Part shown: in pieces, positions 9,733 to 19,083 of the stretch
Position numbering within the stretch: position 1 is the stretch's first letter
Layout: every line of letters starts with the position of its first letter
Origin: Phycisphaerae bacterium
GTDB taxonomy: Bacteria > Planctomycetota > Phycisphaerae > UBA1845
DNA length: 64,000 nt
Assembly (NCBI GenBank): GCA_029260115.1
Contig: JAJDDW010000063.1
Span: forward strand, 22,103-86,102
Direction of reading: 5' to 3'
Made by a program: the position numbers and the translations under genes
Notes under the pieces: generated by a model
Databases searched by the model: none
Seen by the model: only the letters and a program-made list of their open reading frames with translations
Told to the model about the DNA's origin: nothing

Positions 9733-10467
9733 CTATTTTATGATTCTCATGTGCGCCGCGACCAGCGCGCAGGCGGCTACCGCTGCTGTTTCAGAACGCA
9801 GTATCGTGGGGGCCAGCGTGGCTGATACGAGGCCAGCGTCACGTGCTTGGCAGCGTTCTTCATCAGACCAGCCACCTTCTGGCCCGATTAGTGCTAGAAC
9901 GGATTCAGGGTTTTTGTCAATCAAGTACTGTGTTAACGGCATTGCCTCTTCGGATTTATCCAAACACAAAGCTAGGTCAAATTCATCCGCGCGGGCGATG
10001 ACTGATGCAAATGTTTGAGCGGTTTGGATTTCCGGTAGCCAATATCGTCCGCACTGCTTCGCGGCTTCGATGGTCCGACGGGTCCATTTATCCACAGCGC
10101 TTTGACCGGGCTGGGCCACACCCCGATCCGTCAGTATCGCCCAAATGCCAGCCACCCCGAGTTCGGTGCATTTTTCGATCAGATACCCCTGTCGATGCGT
10201 GCGCGGCATGGAGATGGCCACCGTCAGACGACACGATAGATCGTAGCCCATTTCGTCTATGTGTTGCACAGATATCACAGCTTCGCGTTTGGAGGCTTGG
10301 TCGAGTACGCCGCTGGCCACGTTTCCCGCGCCGTCGAATAGTCTCACCTGGTCGCCGGGCTGCAGGCGGAGCGCGTTCATGGCATGGTGAGATTCCTCTG
10401 GGGATAAGCGGTTTGACCCGACGCAAATCGCTCGGCAAAAGAGTCTTTTCACAGGCATGCCGGGCAT
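9733..10467 (-). CDS. rsmE: 16S rRNA (uracil-1498-N3)-methyltransferase RsmE
   Basis: A 244-residue SPOUT-class methyltransferase. The diagnostic C-terminal motifs are present: ALIGPEGGWSDEE (the SAM-binding knot) and LAPTILRSETAAVAA. The N-terminal PUA-like domain begins LFCRAICVG and contains HHAMNALRLQPGDQVRLFDG. The enzyme methylates U1498 in the decoding region of 16S rRNA using SAM. The start may be the ATG at 10467 or the in-frame ATG at 10458. It is convergent with the phosphohexomutase gene (87-bp gap) and divergent from the acidic repeat-protein gene at 10645. Confidence 0.95.
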   Translation of the reverse strand: MPGMPVKRLFCRAICVGSNRLSPEESHHAMNALRLQPGDQVRLFDGAGNVASGVLDQASKREAVISVQHIDEMGYDLSCRLTVAISMPRTHRQGYLIEKCTELGVAGIWAILTDRGVAQPGQSAVDKWTRRTIEAAKQCGRYWLPEIQTAQTFASVIARADEFDLALCLDKSEEAMPLTQYLIDKNPESVLALIGPEGGWSDEERCQARDAGLVSATLAPTILRSETAAVAACALVAAHMRIIK

Positions 10468-10644
10468 TATCGCGAAACGACTAACGGCGACAAGCTCAGG
10501 TCCGGGGCTGCTCGGACCGATAAGTATGGCTAGGGCGTGGTATCGGTTCGCGCCTTGCTCGTAGGCACCGTGCCATATGCGATAGGCCGTCGGACAGGTT
10601 TGAACTTGTCGCTGGCAAAGAATGATTATTAACCGAATCGGATT

Positions 10645-11550
10645 ATGTCATCAGTGGCTAAGGACGCGGATAACAACGAACTACCAAGCGCGGATCAATT
10701 GGATGCGCTGTTAGAGGAGGCTAGTGCGCTAGCCGAGGATCTTTCGCTGGAAATTGCCGGGGATGATCCTTTCTTGGGGATAGCCGATGTGGATCATGAC
10801 GACGATGAGTCGGAGGATGATGCGGGTATACCTAGCGTTGATGCGCAGCTTGATACAGTAGACGAATTGATTTCGGATACGCAGTCTACGATGGGCGCGG
10901 AGGTGGCCGCTAATACCGAAGTCCAAGCTTCTGTAGATGACATTCCAGATTTCATGTCGGAGTTAGCGGCACCGGAGCCGAGCGATTCAGACAGCGCCGC
11001 GCCTGATGAATCAGCGCCGGATGCTTCTGTGGAAGATATTCCTGATTTTATGCAGGAATTTACTCAGCCCGAAGTGGGTGAATCTGGCGGCGGTGTGCCA
11101 CAACCCGATGAGCCATCGGCGTCGATTGATGACGTTCCGGACTTTATGGCTGAGCTAGCGATGTCAGACGGTGAGCAAGCTGTTCCGCAAGATGCGTCAT
11201 CGGCTGTGGCGGTGGGTGATAGCCCGAAGCTCGGTAGGGTGGGAACTTCGTATGAGGGTTCGGTCCCCAAGCCGACCAGCGAACCTGAAACCATACCTGC
11301 GGCGGGGGCTATTACTTCACGCATTCCCAAATGGCTTCCTATTCATTTAATTCGGCGTATCCCAGTAGCCCAGATTCGTGACGTCTTGTCGGCACAGGCT
11401 GTTAAGCTGGCGGAGAAAGGCGTTGATTTACTGGAGGTAGCCGATCGTCCGACACAACGGATTGGTTTCAAGCCTCGTCAGCTAATCGGACTAATTGCTA
11501 TTTCCACGCTTGGTACGGCGCTGGTTGTTTTTGTTATCTCGATGTTTTAG
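10645..11550 (+). CDS. Acidic protein with PDFM repeats and C-terminal membrane anchor
   Basis: A 301-residue protein of unknown function. The first two thirds are very acidic and low-complexity, with three copies of a short motif: VDDIPDFMSEL, VEDIPDFMQEF and IDDVPDFMAEL, spaced about 30 residues apart. Next comes a basic segment (SRIPKWLPIHLIRRIPVAQI) and an amphipathic helix. The C-terminus is a single hydrophobic helix (LIGLIAISTLGTALVVFVIS), suggesting tail-anchoring in the cytoplasmic membrane with the acidic region in the cytoplasm. The repeats look like short linear docking motifs. No recognised domain family. Confidence 0.6.
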   Translation: MSSVAKDADNNELPSADQLDALLEEASALAEDLSLEIAGDDPFLGIADVDHDDDESEDDAGIPSVDAQLDTVDELISDTQSTMGAEVAANTEVQASVDDIPDFMSELAAPEPSDSDSAAPDESAPDASVEDIPDFMQEFTQPEVGESGGGVPQPDEPSASIDDVPDFMAELAMSDGEQAVPQDASSAVAVGDSPKLGRVGTSYEGSVPKPTSEPETIPAAGAITSRIPKWLPIHLIRRIPVAQIRDVLSAQAVKLAEKGVDLLEVADRPTQRIGFKPRQLIGLIAISTLGTALVVFVISMF

Positions 11551-11577
11551 TATTTTTGCACGTCCAGGTAGGTTAGG

Positions 11578-12945
11578 CTATGGCCTGACATCTTCGGATG
11601 TTTTGTGCCGTGGTGGGCATTTAGCCATAGTAAGTATCAGCAATGTCAAGACAACCAACCCCCATGTTGAAACAGCCGGAACAGCTTCGGCGCAGTCGGG
11701 AGTATTGTTCCCGTTTAGGTCGATAGCGTCATTGCCCTCCGGACATTGATCTATGCAGTCGGCTACGGAGTCTCCGTCGCTATCGCCAACATTGTCTTCT
11801 GGTTGGCCGCAGCCGCATTGGCCGGGGTCTATCTTGTTAGGGTCGGCGGGGCAACCATCATTGCAGTCTGCGGTTCCATCGCTGTCTGCATCTGCATCCG
11901 AGTTGCCGCATCCGCATTGGCCGGGTAGTGTTTTAGTGGGATCGTTCGGACAGTCGTCCATACAGTTCACCACACCGTCACCGTCAGTGTCTATATTGTC
12001 GGCTGGGTTAGGGCAGCCATAAGTGAAAGCGACTTCATTGGAAGCTACGCCGTCATTAAATGTGAATGTTGTGGTCTGCCCCATAGCGAGTGGTCGAGAT
12101 AACACAACTTCAAGATTGGTTGGTGCGTCGTTATCCCGTCGTCGAGTCTTTGAGATAAATGGAATGATTCCGCCAGTTACACCAATGGTGATGTCCTCTG
12201 GATATGCATAATTGGCTGCGTCAAACGTCACCACGAATCGATCCAAGTTGGGATAATCTAGTGGATTAACAAAGCCCGTAGGTGGATCGGTGGCTACAAT
12301 GGTTTCACCGAAGGTTACTGTGCCTGATCGGACAAAATCCCATTCGTTAATAACAACGGGCAGATTGTTGCTAGAACATCCGCCACGACCACGAAATTGA
12401 ATCAACGATGCACCGCCAAGAGTTGGGCTGTTTGGTTGGTCAATAAATACTATACCGTCTACGGAGACACGATAGTTTGTGCCGTCAACGCTTTCGTATC
12501 GGTAAGTGTGGTACTCGTTTGGATTAAGACCTTGGATAAAATAGTCTCCGCTAAATGAAAAAGCCGTGTCGCTGAACATTTGCACTACTTCGTCTGCATT
12601 GTTCCACTGAACAAAAAAGCTAGCATCACATGTAAAACCGATCTGAGGCCAAGGATTGTTCGATCTAAATCGCCACTCCACCCAGAGTGAGTCCGGGCGA
12701 ATGACAGGAAGATCAGTAATGAGAAAGTCGTAGTTGACTTGGTCAGCGCCACCCACCCATTGCAGTACGAAATGGCCGTTGTCGAGTATTTCTGTACACT
12801 CGTCCTCACAGGGATTGAAAACTTGCCAGCCTGCAGTGTCTAAAGGAAGGCTATCGCCTGCGTAGCGTTGAATAAAGTCATCTGCAAAAACCGTTGAGGT
12901 CAACACGAGCGCAACAACAATGCCTAATAGATAGTTTCGATTCAT
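11578..12945 (-). CDS. Secreted protein with Asp-Gly calcium repeats and IPTL-CTERM-like tail
   Basis: A 455-residue exported protein. A signal peptide (MNRNYLLGIVVALVLTSTVF, cleavage near ADD) starts it. Residues about 25-215 look like a beta-sandwich region with FVQWNNADEV and GYTYR-like strands. The C-terminal third has tandem thrombospondin-type-3/dockerin-like repeats (DTDGDGVVNCMDDCP, DADSDGTADCNDGCP, DSDGDSVADCIDQCP) expected to bind calcium, with CGCG spacers. The C-terminus (VPAVSTWGLVVLTLLILTMA, then basic residues) matches the IPTL-CTERM sorting pattern: a PxxSxWG motif, a hydrophobic helix and a basic end. It is probably cell-surface. Substrate unknown. Confidence 0.75.
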   Translation of the reverse strand: MNRNYLLGIVVALVLTSTVFADDFIQRYAGDSLPLDTAGWQVFNPCEDECTEILDNGHFVLQWVGGADQVNYDFLITDLPVIRPDSLWVEWRFRSNNPWPQIGFTCDASFFVQWNNADEVVQMFSDTAFSFSGDYFIQGLNPNEYHTYRYESVDGTNYRVSVDGIVFIDQPNSPTLGGASLIQFRGRGGCSSNNLPVVINEWDFVRSGTVTFGETIVATDPPTGFVNPLDYPNLDRFVVTFDAANYAYPEDITIGVTGGIIPFISKTRRRDNDAPTNLEVVLSRPLAMGQTTTFTFNDGVASNEVAFTYGCPNPADNIDTDGDGVVNCMDDCPNDPTKTLPGQCGCGNSDADADSDGTADCNDGCPADPNKIDPGQCGCGQPEDNVGDSDGDSVADCIDQCPEGNDAIDLNGNNTPDCAEAVPAVSTWGLVVLTLLILTMAKCPPRHKTSEDVRP

Positions 12946-13042
12946 TATCAGTCCCCTGTTTGTACCAATGGTAGCAAAATCTCAGCGCCAACTCAACGAA
13001 AATATGCAATCATAGTGACATGGGTATAGCAGGACTTATGAC

Positions 13043-13167
13043 GGGTGGCATGCCGAAGCCCCTAGGCGCAGGCATGTCTGAACAAAGATGACACTACTGC
13101 CGCAATTGCGCATAACATGCGCCGTCACCCAATCATGCCCGCGCCTGGTGGCTTGGGCATGCCACCC
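13043..13167. repeat. MITE-like element with 34-bp inverted arms
   Basis: The left arm (13043-13076, starting gggtggcatgcc) and right arm (13134-13167, ending gggcatgccaccc) are inverted repeats of 34 bp with about five mismatches, enclosing a 57-bp centre. A 33-bp solo copy of the right arm lies at 13649-13681, across the yidD gene. No open frame of note lies inside. The 12946-13265 intergenic region otherwise contains only the yidD leader. Confidence 0.65.
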
Positions 13168-13265
13168 AACGCTTGCGGCATGCAATTCTCTCTGGTCGTG
13201 GCTATAATCCGTTGTGAGCCCTGATAGCATAACGGGGGCGAATCTTCGAGAGGTGAGCTATTCCC

Positions 13266-13517
13266 ATGCGTAGCCGGGTTATATTAGTGCAGTCGTTGAC
13301 ATGGTTATGCGTGTTCGCGATTCGGATGTATCAGGTTCTGCTACGTCCGTTTCTTATTGGTCAATGTAAGTTTTATCCCACCTGCAGCGAGTACAGCGTT
13401 GAGGCTCTGTCCACGCATGGTCCCTGGCGGGGCGGTCTGCTGAGCGTTGGTCGTATTTGTCGCTGTCATCCCTTCTCCGCTGGCGGAATTGATCCTGTCC
13501 CACCGCGTAAGTCGTGA
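13266..13517 (+). CDS. yidD: Membrane protein insertion efficiency factor YidD
   Basis: An 83-residue YidD homologue. The conserved core is clear: YQVLLRPFLIGQCKFYPTCS, then YSVEALSTHGPWRGG and RICRCHPFSAGGIDPVP. These are the family's CRFxPTCSxYxxxAL, HG..RG and RC.P....G.DPVP motifs. The protein acts at the inner membrane next to YidC to aid membrane-protein insertion. An aggtgag Shine-Dalgarno (13251-13257) precedes the ATG with 8-nt spacing. It usually sits between rnpA and yidC; neither is adjacent here, so it is a displaced copy, and palindromic repeats flank it on both sides. Confidence 0.95.
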   Translation: MRSRVILVQSLTWLCVFAIRMYQVLLRPFLIGQCKFYPTCSEYSVEALSTHGPWRGGLLSVGRICRCHPFSAGGIDPVPPRKS

Positions 13518-13648
13518 GCCAAAATTTTGTTGAGGGATATAGGACGTTAATATCTCACACGACCTCGCTAGTCGTCCGAAAAACCTATGTAGCGGTGTGG
13601 TAGGGCGCAGGGATGGTGGCGATCATGCCGAAATCTGTATTAGTTCGA

Positions 13649-13681
13649 CATGCCAGCGCCTTCGGCTTGGGCATGCCACCC
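13649..13681. repeat. Solo arm of the MITE-like repeat
   Basis: This stretch (catgccagcgcc...gggcatgccaccc) matches the right arm of the element at 13043-13167 in the same orientation. It suggests recombination between copies, or a unit smaller than the full element. Confidence 0.55.
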
Positions 13682-13710
13682 GTCTACCGTCCGCCTACTG
13701 ATAAGACTGG

Positions 13711-13730
13711 ATTCCCGCCTGCGCGGGAAT
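13711..13730. repeat. dRS3-like 20-bp palindrome
   Basis: The sequence attcccgcctgcgcgggaat fits exactly ATTCCC-N8-GGGAAT, the consensus of dRS3-type dispersed repeats described in Neisseria and seen in many other bacteria. Read as protein it gives the familiar DSRLRGND string, which is why an upstream start for the following gene is rejected. Confidence 0.7.
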
Positions 13731-13772
13731 GACGGTGACGTTGATTTTGCAAAAGTGAGGCTTTGCCGACGT

Positions 13773-15440
13773 ATGGCTATTTTGACTCCCAGTGTTCGTG
13801 ACGTAGCGGTGACATCGCCGGAGGCTGATGGTGGTCAGGCTACGGCTACGCATCTGGTTGATAGCCAAGTCTACGATAAGATGGTGCATTGGCTAAGCCC
13901 TCGTCTGATTCAAATGCTTGAATCTGCGCAAGACTTGGGAAAGGTGAACGGTAAAAGCCGATTGGCTAAGACGCGGGCACATGTGTTGTATCGTCAGGCG
14001 TGTGCGGCTGCGGCGTTAGCGTGGCACTGCGAAAAACTTACGCCCGGTCCACAGCGGGCGGCTATGCAGTCGCATGTGCGCATGTGGCTAAACCACTGGC
14101 AACGGACGCTTCGTCCTAATGGGCTGCCCGTATGCCAGCGTCATCGACAAAGTCCCTATCTCGGGGCCATCGCCGGTCAGATTGTTCAATTATTGGATCA
14201 AACAAATGATTTTGAAACGCCATCGCTAACGAGCGATTTGGTGGCCCATTTAAGTTGGCTAGCCGATCGACCGACGCGCATATGTTGGCTGGAAGCAGCT
14301 AGTATTTGCGCTTTGGCTGATGGTTTTTTTGTATTAAGGGAAACGAAGTTTCGCGATGCCGCCCGGCGTAGGTTAGAAGCATTCATGGCCTTGCAAAAAA
14401 GCGAAGGCTGGTTTCCGGAGCGCGGCGGGGCAGATATGGGTCGTCATGCGCTGACGCTGGATGCGCTGGCTCGTATGCATCAACAACTCAATTGGGTTAC
14501 GCTTGGTCAGCCTATCGCGCGGGGTATGGCTTTTGCTGGGGCGATGGTCCATCCAGATGGTACTACAGGCGGCGTATACAGCGCTTGTCAGACGGGCTTC
14601 ACGAGTCCCTATGCGATGGAATGTATGGCTACGGTGTCGGCTGATGCCGCGAAGATGTCAGCCGCGTATCGCCTGCGACTCTCTCAACTTGAGGGACAAC
14701 ATTTGATGAGCTGGCACGACGACATGTGTGCCGTGTTGGCCTCTCGTTTTGCACTCGCTGGTGAGTTAAATAGAAAGTTGCAGCCGCAGTCGTTTGGTGG
14801 CCAGGACCATCAGCCAAAGCATGTACACTTCCCACAAGCGGGGCTGATCGTGCATCATAATCGTCATTATCATGTGGTCGTGGCGTACAAGTTTGGTGGG
14901 GCTGTCCATTTGACGTGGGCGGGGCATGAACATGTGCTAAGTGATCCGGGCATTGCCGTTTCCTTCGCGCATAGAAGCCGTAGCGCTACAGGATGGCAGC
15001 CGGGAGTCCATGTTGATATAGCTGACGATGCGGTGGATATTTCAGGTGTGCTTGGCAAATGTCCCAGCGATCGCAGTCCACGAAGAAGTAGGTTGCGCAG
15101 GCTTTGGCGACAGCGACGGGGTAAGACGAATGCTCGGCTGATATTGCCGCCAAGACCTAGTCAACAGTCACGGGCGATAGATTATGACCGTCTCGCGCAT
15201 GACCATTACCAACGGCGGATCGAGTTTTTAGAAGACGGCATCCGCATCGTGGATCAACTTCATTGCCGGTTGCGCTGCGAGTCGGCTACGCTGCACGCTG
15301 CTGTGCATGCACGAGCCAATCAATTTGTGGATAGAGCCGGTGCGGCTTCATCTAGCAGTGATCCCATCATTGTGGAAGGTGGGCGACACCTACAAATTAC
15401 CCGCACCTATCGACACGGCGTATTGGTCGAAGCGCAGTAG
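13773..15440 (+). CDS. Heparinase II/III-like / alginate-lyase-like protein
   Basis: A 555-residue protein. The N-terminal half (to about residue 330) is helical and has toroid-like features (KSEGWFPERGGADMGRHAL, then GGVYSACQTGFTSPYAMECM). The C-terminal part resembles the beta-sandwich of heparinase II/III-like proteins, with paired His residues (HHNRHYHVVVAYKFGG, LTWAGHEHVLSDPG). Such enzymes cleave uronic-acid polysaccharides by beta-elimination, or are noncatalytic relatives. No signal peptide is evident, which would be odd for a secreted lyase. The start at 13773 is chosen because upstream in-frame sequence reads through the dRS3-like repeat. Function is tentative. Confidence 0.5.
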   Translation: MAILTPSVRDVAVTSPEADGGQATATHLVDSQVYDKMVHWLSPRLIQMLESAQDLGKVNGKSRLAKTRAHVLYRQACAAAALAWHCEKLTPGPQRAAMQSHVRMWLNHWQRTLRPNGLPVCQRHRQSPYLGAIAGQIVQLLDQTNDFETPSLTSDLVAHLSWLADRPTRICWLEAASICALADGFFVLRETKFRDAARRRLEAFMALQKSEGWFPERGGADMGRHALTLDALARMHQQLNWVTLGQPIARGMAFAGAMVHPDGTTGGVYSACQTGFTSPYAMECMATVSADAAKMSAAYRLRLSQLEGQHLMSWHDDMCAVLASRFALAGELNRKLQPQSFGGQDHQPKHVHFPQAGLIVHHNRHYHVVVAYKFGGAVHLTWAGHEHVLSDPGIAVSFAHRSRSATGWQPGVHVDIADDAVDISGVLGKCPSDRSPRRSRLRRLWRQRRGKTNARLILPPRPSQQSRAIDYDRLAHDHYQRRIEFLEDGIRIVDQLHCRLRCESATLHAAVHARANQFVDRAGAASSSSDPIIVEGGRHLQITRTYRHGVLVEAQ

Positions 15441-15496
15441 CCATCAAGTTTACGAATCAAATATAGCTGCGCTTTCTAAGGAGCTGTGCCACGCGA

Positions 15497-15958
15497 TTAA
15501 GAATCGTCTTGCGGGAATACCCATTCGCTACCGGCTGGGGCATAGTCGAGTAGTTCGCCGTCGGTAAAGTATAGTGCGATTTCCGAAGCGGCTGCTTCTG
15601 GAGAGTCGCTACCATGAACGAGGTTGAAAGATCGCGATGCGCCGAAGTCGCCGCGAATGGTTCCTGGGTCGGCTTCGAAGCCGAACGTTTGGCCCATGAC
15701 TTTGCGGGCGATGTCGATGCAGCGATTGCCTTGTAAGCAGAGAACCACGACTGGCCCGGATGTGATGTAATTGATTAGCCCGGGGTAGAATGGCCTTTCC
15801 TTGTGTGGGGCGTAATGGGTTTCGGCCAGTGCTCGTTCGATATGCATAAGCTTCATACCGGCGATGCCTAGTCCTTTGTCCTCGAAGCGTTGGAGTACGC
15901 GGCCAATGAGTCGGCGCTGGATGGTGTCGGGTTTAAGAATGATTAGCGTGCGTTCCAA
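15497..15958 (-). CDS. ndk: Nucleoside-diphosphate kinase
   Basis: A 153-residue NDK, near the family length of about 140 with a short C-terminal extension. Diagnostic segments: ERTLIILKPDTIQRRLIG at the start, HYAPHKERPFYPGLINYITSGPV, TIRGDFGASRSFNLVHGSDS (the last His-Gly-Ser-Asp-Ser contains the phosphorylated catalytic His), and SEIALYF. It transfers gamma-phosphate between nucleoside triphosphates and diphosphates in the cytoplasm via a phospho-His intermediate. It is convergent with the heparinase-like gene (56-bp gap) and downstream of the S41 protease gene on the same strand. Confidence 0.97.
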   Translation of the reverse strand: MERTLIILKPDTIQRRLIGRVLQRFEDKGLGIAGMKLMHIERALAETHYAPHKERPFYPGLINYITSGPVVVLCLQGNRCIDIARKVMGQTFGFEADPGTIRGDFGASRSFNLVHGSDSPEAAASEIALYFTDGELLDYAPAGSEWVFPQDDS

Positions 15959-16119
15959 TTTTCTGTCCTTTCAAAGCGGTTTCAGGCCAAGTCCCAGCAA
16001 CGATGCAGGGCGGGTAATCTAGGCAGATTGGACGACGCCGTCAAGAAAATAGTAGCGGAGATATGAAATCGCTAGGAGGTTAATTGTCTAGTTGGTACAG
16101 CGGAAAATTTGGAAGACAC

Positions 16120-16139
16120 GGGTAAGCTCTTGCTTACCC
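16120..16139. other. Perfect hairpin downstream of the S41 protease gene
   Basis: The sequence gggtaagc-tctt-gcttaccc is a perfect 8-bp stem with a 4-nt loop. It lies 32 bp past the protease stop codon, with no T run on either strand, so it may be an mRNA-stabilising or weak termination hairpin. Confidence 0.4.
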
Positions 16140-16170
16140 ATGCCACTCCTTAGTTGATAATGACGATGTT

Positions 16171-18477
16171 TTAACGGTCTATTGCCTGTTTCTTTACCGA
16201 TGGCGATTGGGCTTGGTCGGCGAAAGCTACCGTTGGGTTCGACATACTCAGCAACTTGATACGCATATGCAACAGGGCCGTGTCAAGTTGTGGGTCCGAG
16301 TCTGGACGGGTGTTTTCGTTAGGTTGTTCCAGCGGAGGCAACTTAGGCTTGTCATCTTTATCAGCGTCAGCGACTTTTTCGTCCGTGTCGCCATCGTCCT
16401 TCTTGGCATCTTTGGTGTCAGCTTCGACGTCGGCCTTTTTGTCGTCGGATTTCGCGTCAACATCTTGCTTATCGCTATCTGTCTCGTCGTCTTCCTTGAC
16501 CTCTTTTTGCGGGCCCAACAGATCAGCTTTGCGGCGCAGTTTGTACATATTCACGCGCTCATGATAGACGAGTTTGACTGGCAAATTTGGCTCGACGCCC
16601 CATGTGTCTGATGTGACCTCGCGGTGTAGCGATCGGCCACTGGGTAGATAATACCTGGCGGTCGTGAGTTTCAGCTTGGCGTTTGTGTGGCTTAATTGGA
16701 TGAGATTTTGCACGCTGAATTTTCCGAAGGTGCGTGCACCGATCGTGAGACCGTGGCCATTGTCCTGTATGGCGCCTGCAAGAATTTCCGAAGCGCTGGC
16801 GCTGTTTTCGTCAGTGAGTACATCGATGGGTAAGTCGGCCCACGGTCCGTTACCTGGGGCATTTAGCCGTTGGTTTTCGGCGGGGTCTCGTCCTTTGGTG
16901 CTGACGACGCCGTCACCGCTTTTCAAGAACAAAGACGACAGCTTCCAAGCGGAGTCTAATAGTCCGCCGGGGTTGCCTCGTAAATCCAGCACAGCGCCTT
17001 TCATGCCACCAGCTTCGAGCTGGCTTAATACGTTGGCGACGTCTTCGACGGTGTTCCGTTGGAAGTTGGTGATGCGAACATAGCCAATGCCTTGATCGCG
17101 ATCTAGCCAATAGTTCCATTGTTCGTTTTCGTCTCGGGTAATGCCTTTGACGGACTGAATTTTTACCCGTGCGCGTTTGAGCGGGAAGATGATGTCTTTA
17201 TCGTCTCGTCTTACGGTGAGTGTTACGTCGGTCCCTTGCGGGCCGGTGATGATATCAATGACCTTATTGATTGTTAGACCTTTGATCGGGCGGCCGTCAA
17301 CATGAGATATGATGTCGCCGGACTGTATGCCCGCGTGGTAGGCCGGGGTGTCTTCTAATGGTGAGACGACCTCGATTTCTTCAGTGGTTCTATTTTCCAC
17401 GATAGAAATACCAACGCCAACAAAATCGCCGCGGGTGTGCTTGTCGAATTGGCTGGTCGCTTGTGGCCAAATCATGGTGGTGTAATCGTCGAGCGGTTCT
17501 AGCGCGCCGCGCATGATTTCCGAAACGATTAGCTCGCGTGGTAAGCGCACGGTCTGAGGGTTGATGTTATAAACGACGCGGCGGAAGATGCGCACAGCCT
17601 CTCGACGTGAGAGGGTTGGTGCGGTGCGTACTTGGTCTAATCGTGCTTGCAATCGTTGGACGAAATCCTTGCGGTCATCTTCATTGCCTAGCCCATCGAA
17701 GTTTTTAATGGCGGATTCTGACTCGGCGAGATAGAGTAATTGCTCCAGGCCGCTTTCGGTGATGGCTTTGAAATCTGCCTGCTCGACATAGTAAAGCTCG
17801 ATGTATTCCAGGGCTGCTTCGGCGTCATCCCACTTGATTTTTTCTACACGCTCTTGCCATGCCTCGATACTCTTTTCGTCTTTGAACATGGATTCGAGTC
17901 GTAGGTGGGTGAGTGCTTCGTGCTCTAGTTTTTTGTAGCGAGGCTCTTTTTCAAACATGTCTCCGAGCCTGGCGTATAAGCCCCAGGCATCTTGCCACGC
18001 GGCGTCTTTACGGGCTTTTTCGGCTGCGTCTAGTGAGCTTTTCACTAGTGCGTCAATCCAATCTTTCTTTAGAAATGCTTGCTTGTCCTGAGCGCAGTCG
18101 GCGGCTAGGAGCACCCAGTCCATCGCGGTTTTATATTCCTCGCGTTCTATGCGTTCTTTGGCGTAGCGTGAGTAAAGCTCAATTTCTTTATTATCAAATT
18201 CTAAGCGGGTGGCCTGTTTCTTTTGGTATTCCGTTAGCCATGCGCTGACCTTCTTTGTGATTGGACCTTCCGCTGGGATTAGCTTGATGGTCTTGGCGGC
18301 AGAGTCAAAATGACCAGCCGTGGCTTGTTCTAACGTCTCTCGCCAGAGCTTGTTGTAAGAATTTGATGCCGTATGCTGGGTGTCTTTAGCCAAGGTCGTG
18401 GGAAGCGACGGTAAGGCCAATAACGACAGTGTACAAACGATAGCCCAAGTTTTTGCTCTAGTGGAACAACCCTGCAT
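16171..18477 (-). CDS. C-terminal processing protease (S41 family, PDZ domain)
   Basis: A 768-residue periplasmic/exported serine protease. It has a signal peptide (MQGCSTRAKTWAIVCTLSLL, cleavage near LAKD), a long helical N-terminal region rich in KDA/EEK-like repeats, a PDZ domain (FVGVGISIVENR...GIQSGDIISHVDGRPIKG) and an S41 catalytic core (ENSASASEILAGAIQDNG with the nucleophile Ser, GARTFGKFSVQ with the catalytic Lys). The C-terminus is a highly charged Asp/Lys tail followed by PPLEQPNENTRPDSDPQLD. Such enzymes trim C-termini of envelope proteins. ATG 18477 is chosen because AAGGAG lies just upstream, over a start seven codons earlier. Confidence 0.92.
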   Translation of the reverse strand: MQGCSTRAKTWAIVCTLSLLALPSLPTTLAKDTQHTASNSYNKLWRETLEQATAGHFDSAAKTIKLIPAEGPITKKVSAWLTEYQKKQATRLEFDNKEIELYSRYAKERIEREEYKTAMDWVLLAADCAQDKQAFLKKDWIDALVKSSLDAAEKARKDAAWQDAWGLYARLGDMFEKEPRYKKLEHEALTHLRLESMFKDEKSIEAWQERVEKIKWDDAEAALEYIELYYVEQADFKAITESGLEQLLYLAESESAIKNFDGLGNEDDRKDFVQRLQARLDQVRTAPTLSRREAVRIFRRVVYNINPQTVRLPRELIVSEIMRGALEPLDDYTTMIWPQATSQFDKHTRGDFVGVGISIVENRTTEEIEVVSPLEDTPAYHAGIQSGDIISHVDGRPIKGLTINKVIDIITGPQGTDVTLTVRRDDKDIIFPLKRARVKIQSVKGITRDENEQWNYWLDRDQGIGYVRITNFQRNTVEDVANVLSQLEAGGMKGAVLDLRGNPGGLLDSAWKLSSLFLKSGDGVVSTKGRDPAENQRLNAPGNGPWADLPIDVLTDENSASASEILAGAIQDNGHGLTIGARTFGKFSVQNLIQLSHTNAKLKLTTARYYLPSGRSLHREVTSDTWGVEPNLPVKLVYHERVNMYKLRRKADLLGPQKEVKEDDETDSDKQDVDAKSDDKKADVEADTKDAKKDDGDTDEKVADADKDDKPKLPPLEQPNENTRPDSDPQLDTALLHMRIKLLSMSNPTVAFADQAQSPSVKKQAIDR

Positions 18478-19083
18478 GATGACTCCTTCGTTACTCATCT
18501 ACATGCCCGTCTCGCGCAGCGCGCGTCGCAGACGACAATCGTGAGGGCATGTTTACCCCGCCTGCTGTTTCGTACTAACCAAAGGGCTAATCACGATTTT
18601 GCACAACCTTTTGCGTTGGTTAGCCAAGCAAGCCTGGCCGCTTGTGCGAAATCCGATGAGACCGATCATCCCTTAAGGGTGCATGGCCCGCCTCGATTAC
18701 AGTATATGGTTGAAATAACCGCCGGTCCACCGATTATTGCACATCAGGGTACGGGGGGTGTTCGGTTATTCCCTCATTCCTATTTATGATCCTCACTAGC
18801 TTTCTTTTCGGCTCGCCAAATACCCGTAGTTAGGCGAAACGCGCCTGTTATGTCGATAGTGATTTTCGGACTATCGTGCATTTGCACTACTGGGGAGCGT
18901 TCTTGCGATATTGGTGTTACAGTCATGTTATCAAGACGATTCCTTGCAAACTTGTGGTCCTGAAGTTGGCCAGTAAAGCGACGGTTATTGCCTGTCTGGA
19001 AATATGGACGCATGGGATGATGGGGTTGTTTCAGCATTCACAACTATTTACAACTACCTCAAATTGTGCGACGGAATTATTGT
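18478..19083. other. Intergenic region between S41 protease and uvrA
   Basis: About 600 bp separate these divergent genes. No convincing coding sequence, tRNA or strong hairpin was recognised. It must contain both promoters; a SOS box of the CTG-N10-CAG kind was not obvious. Confidence 0.4.

Noticed and set aside
13650..13772. N-terminal extension of the heparinase-like protein
   Set aside because: It is translated from palindromic repeats (dRS3-like and MITE-like), so it is not real coding sequence.
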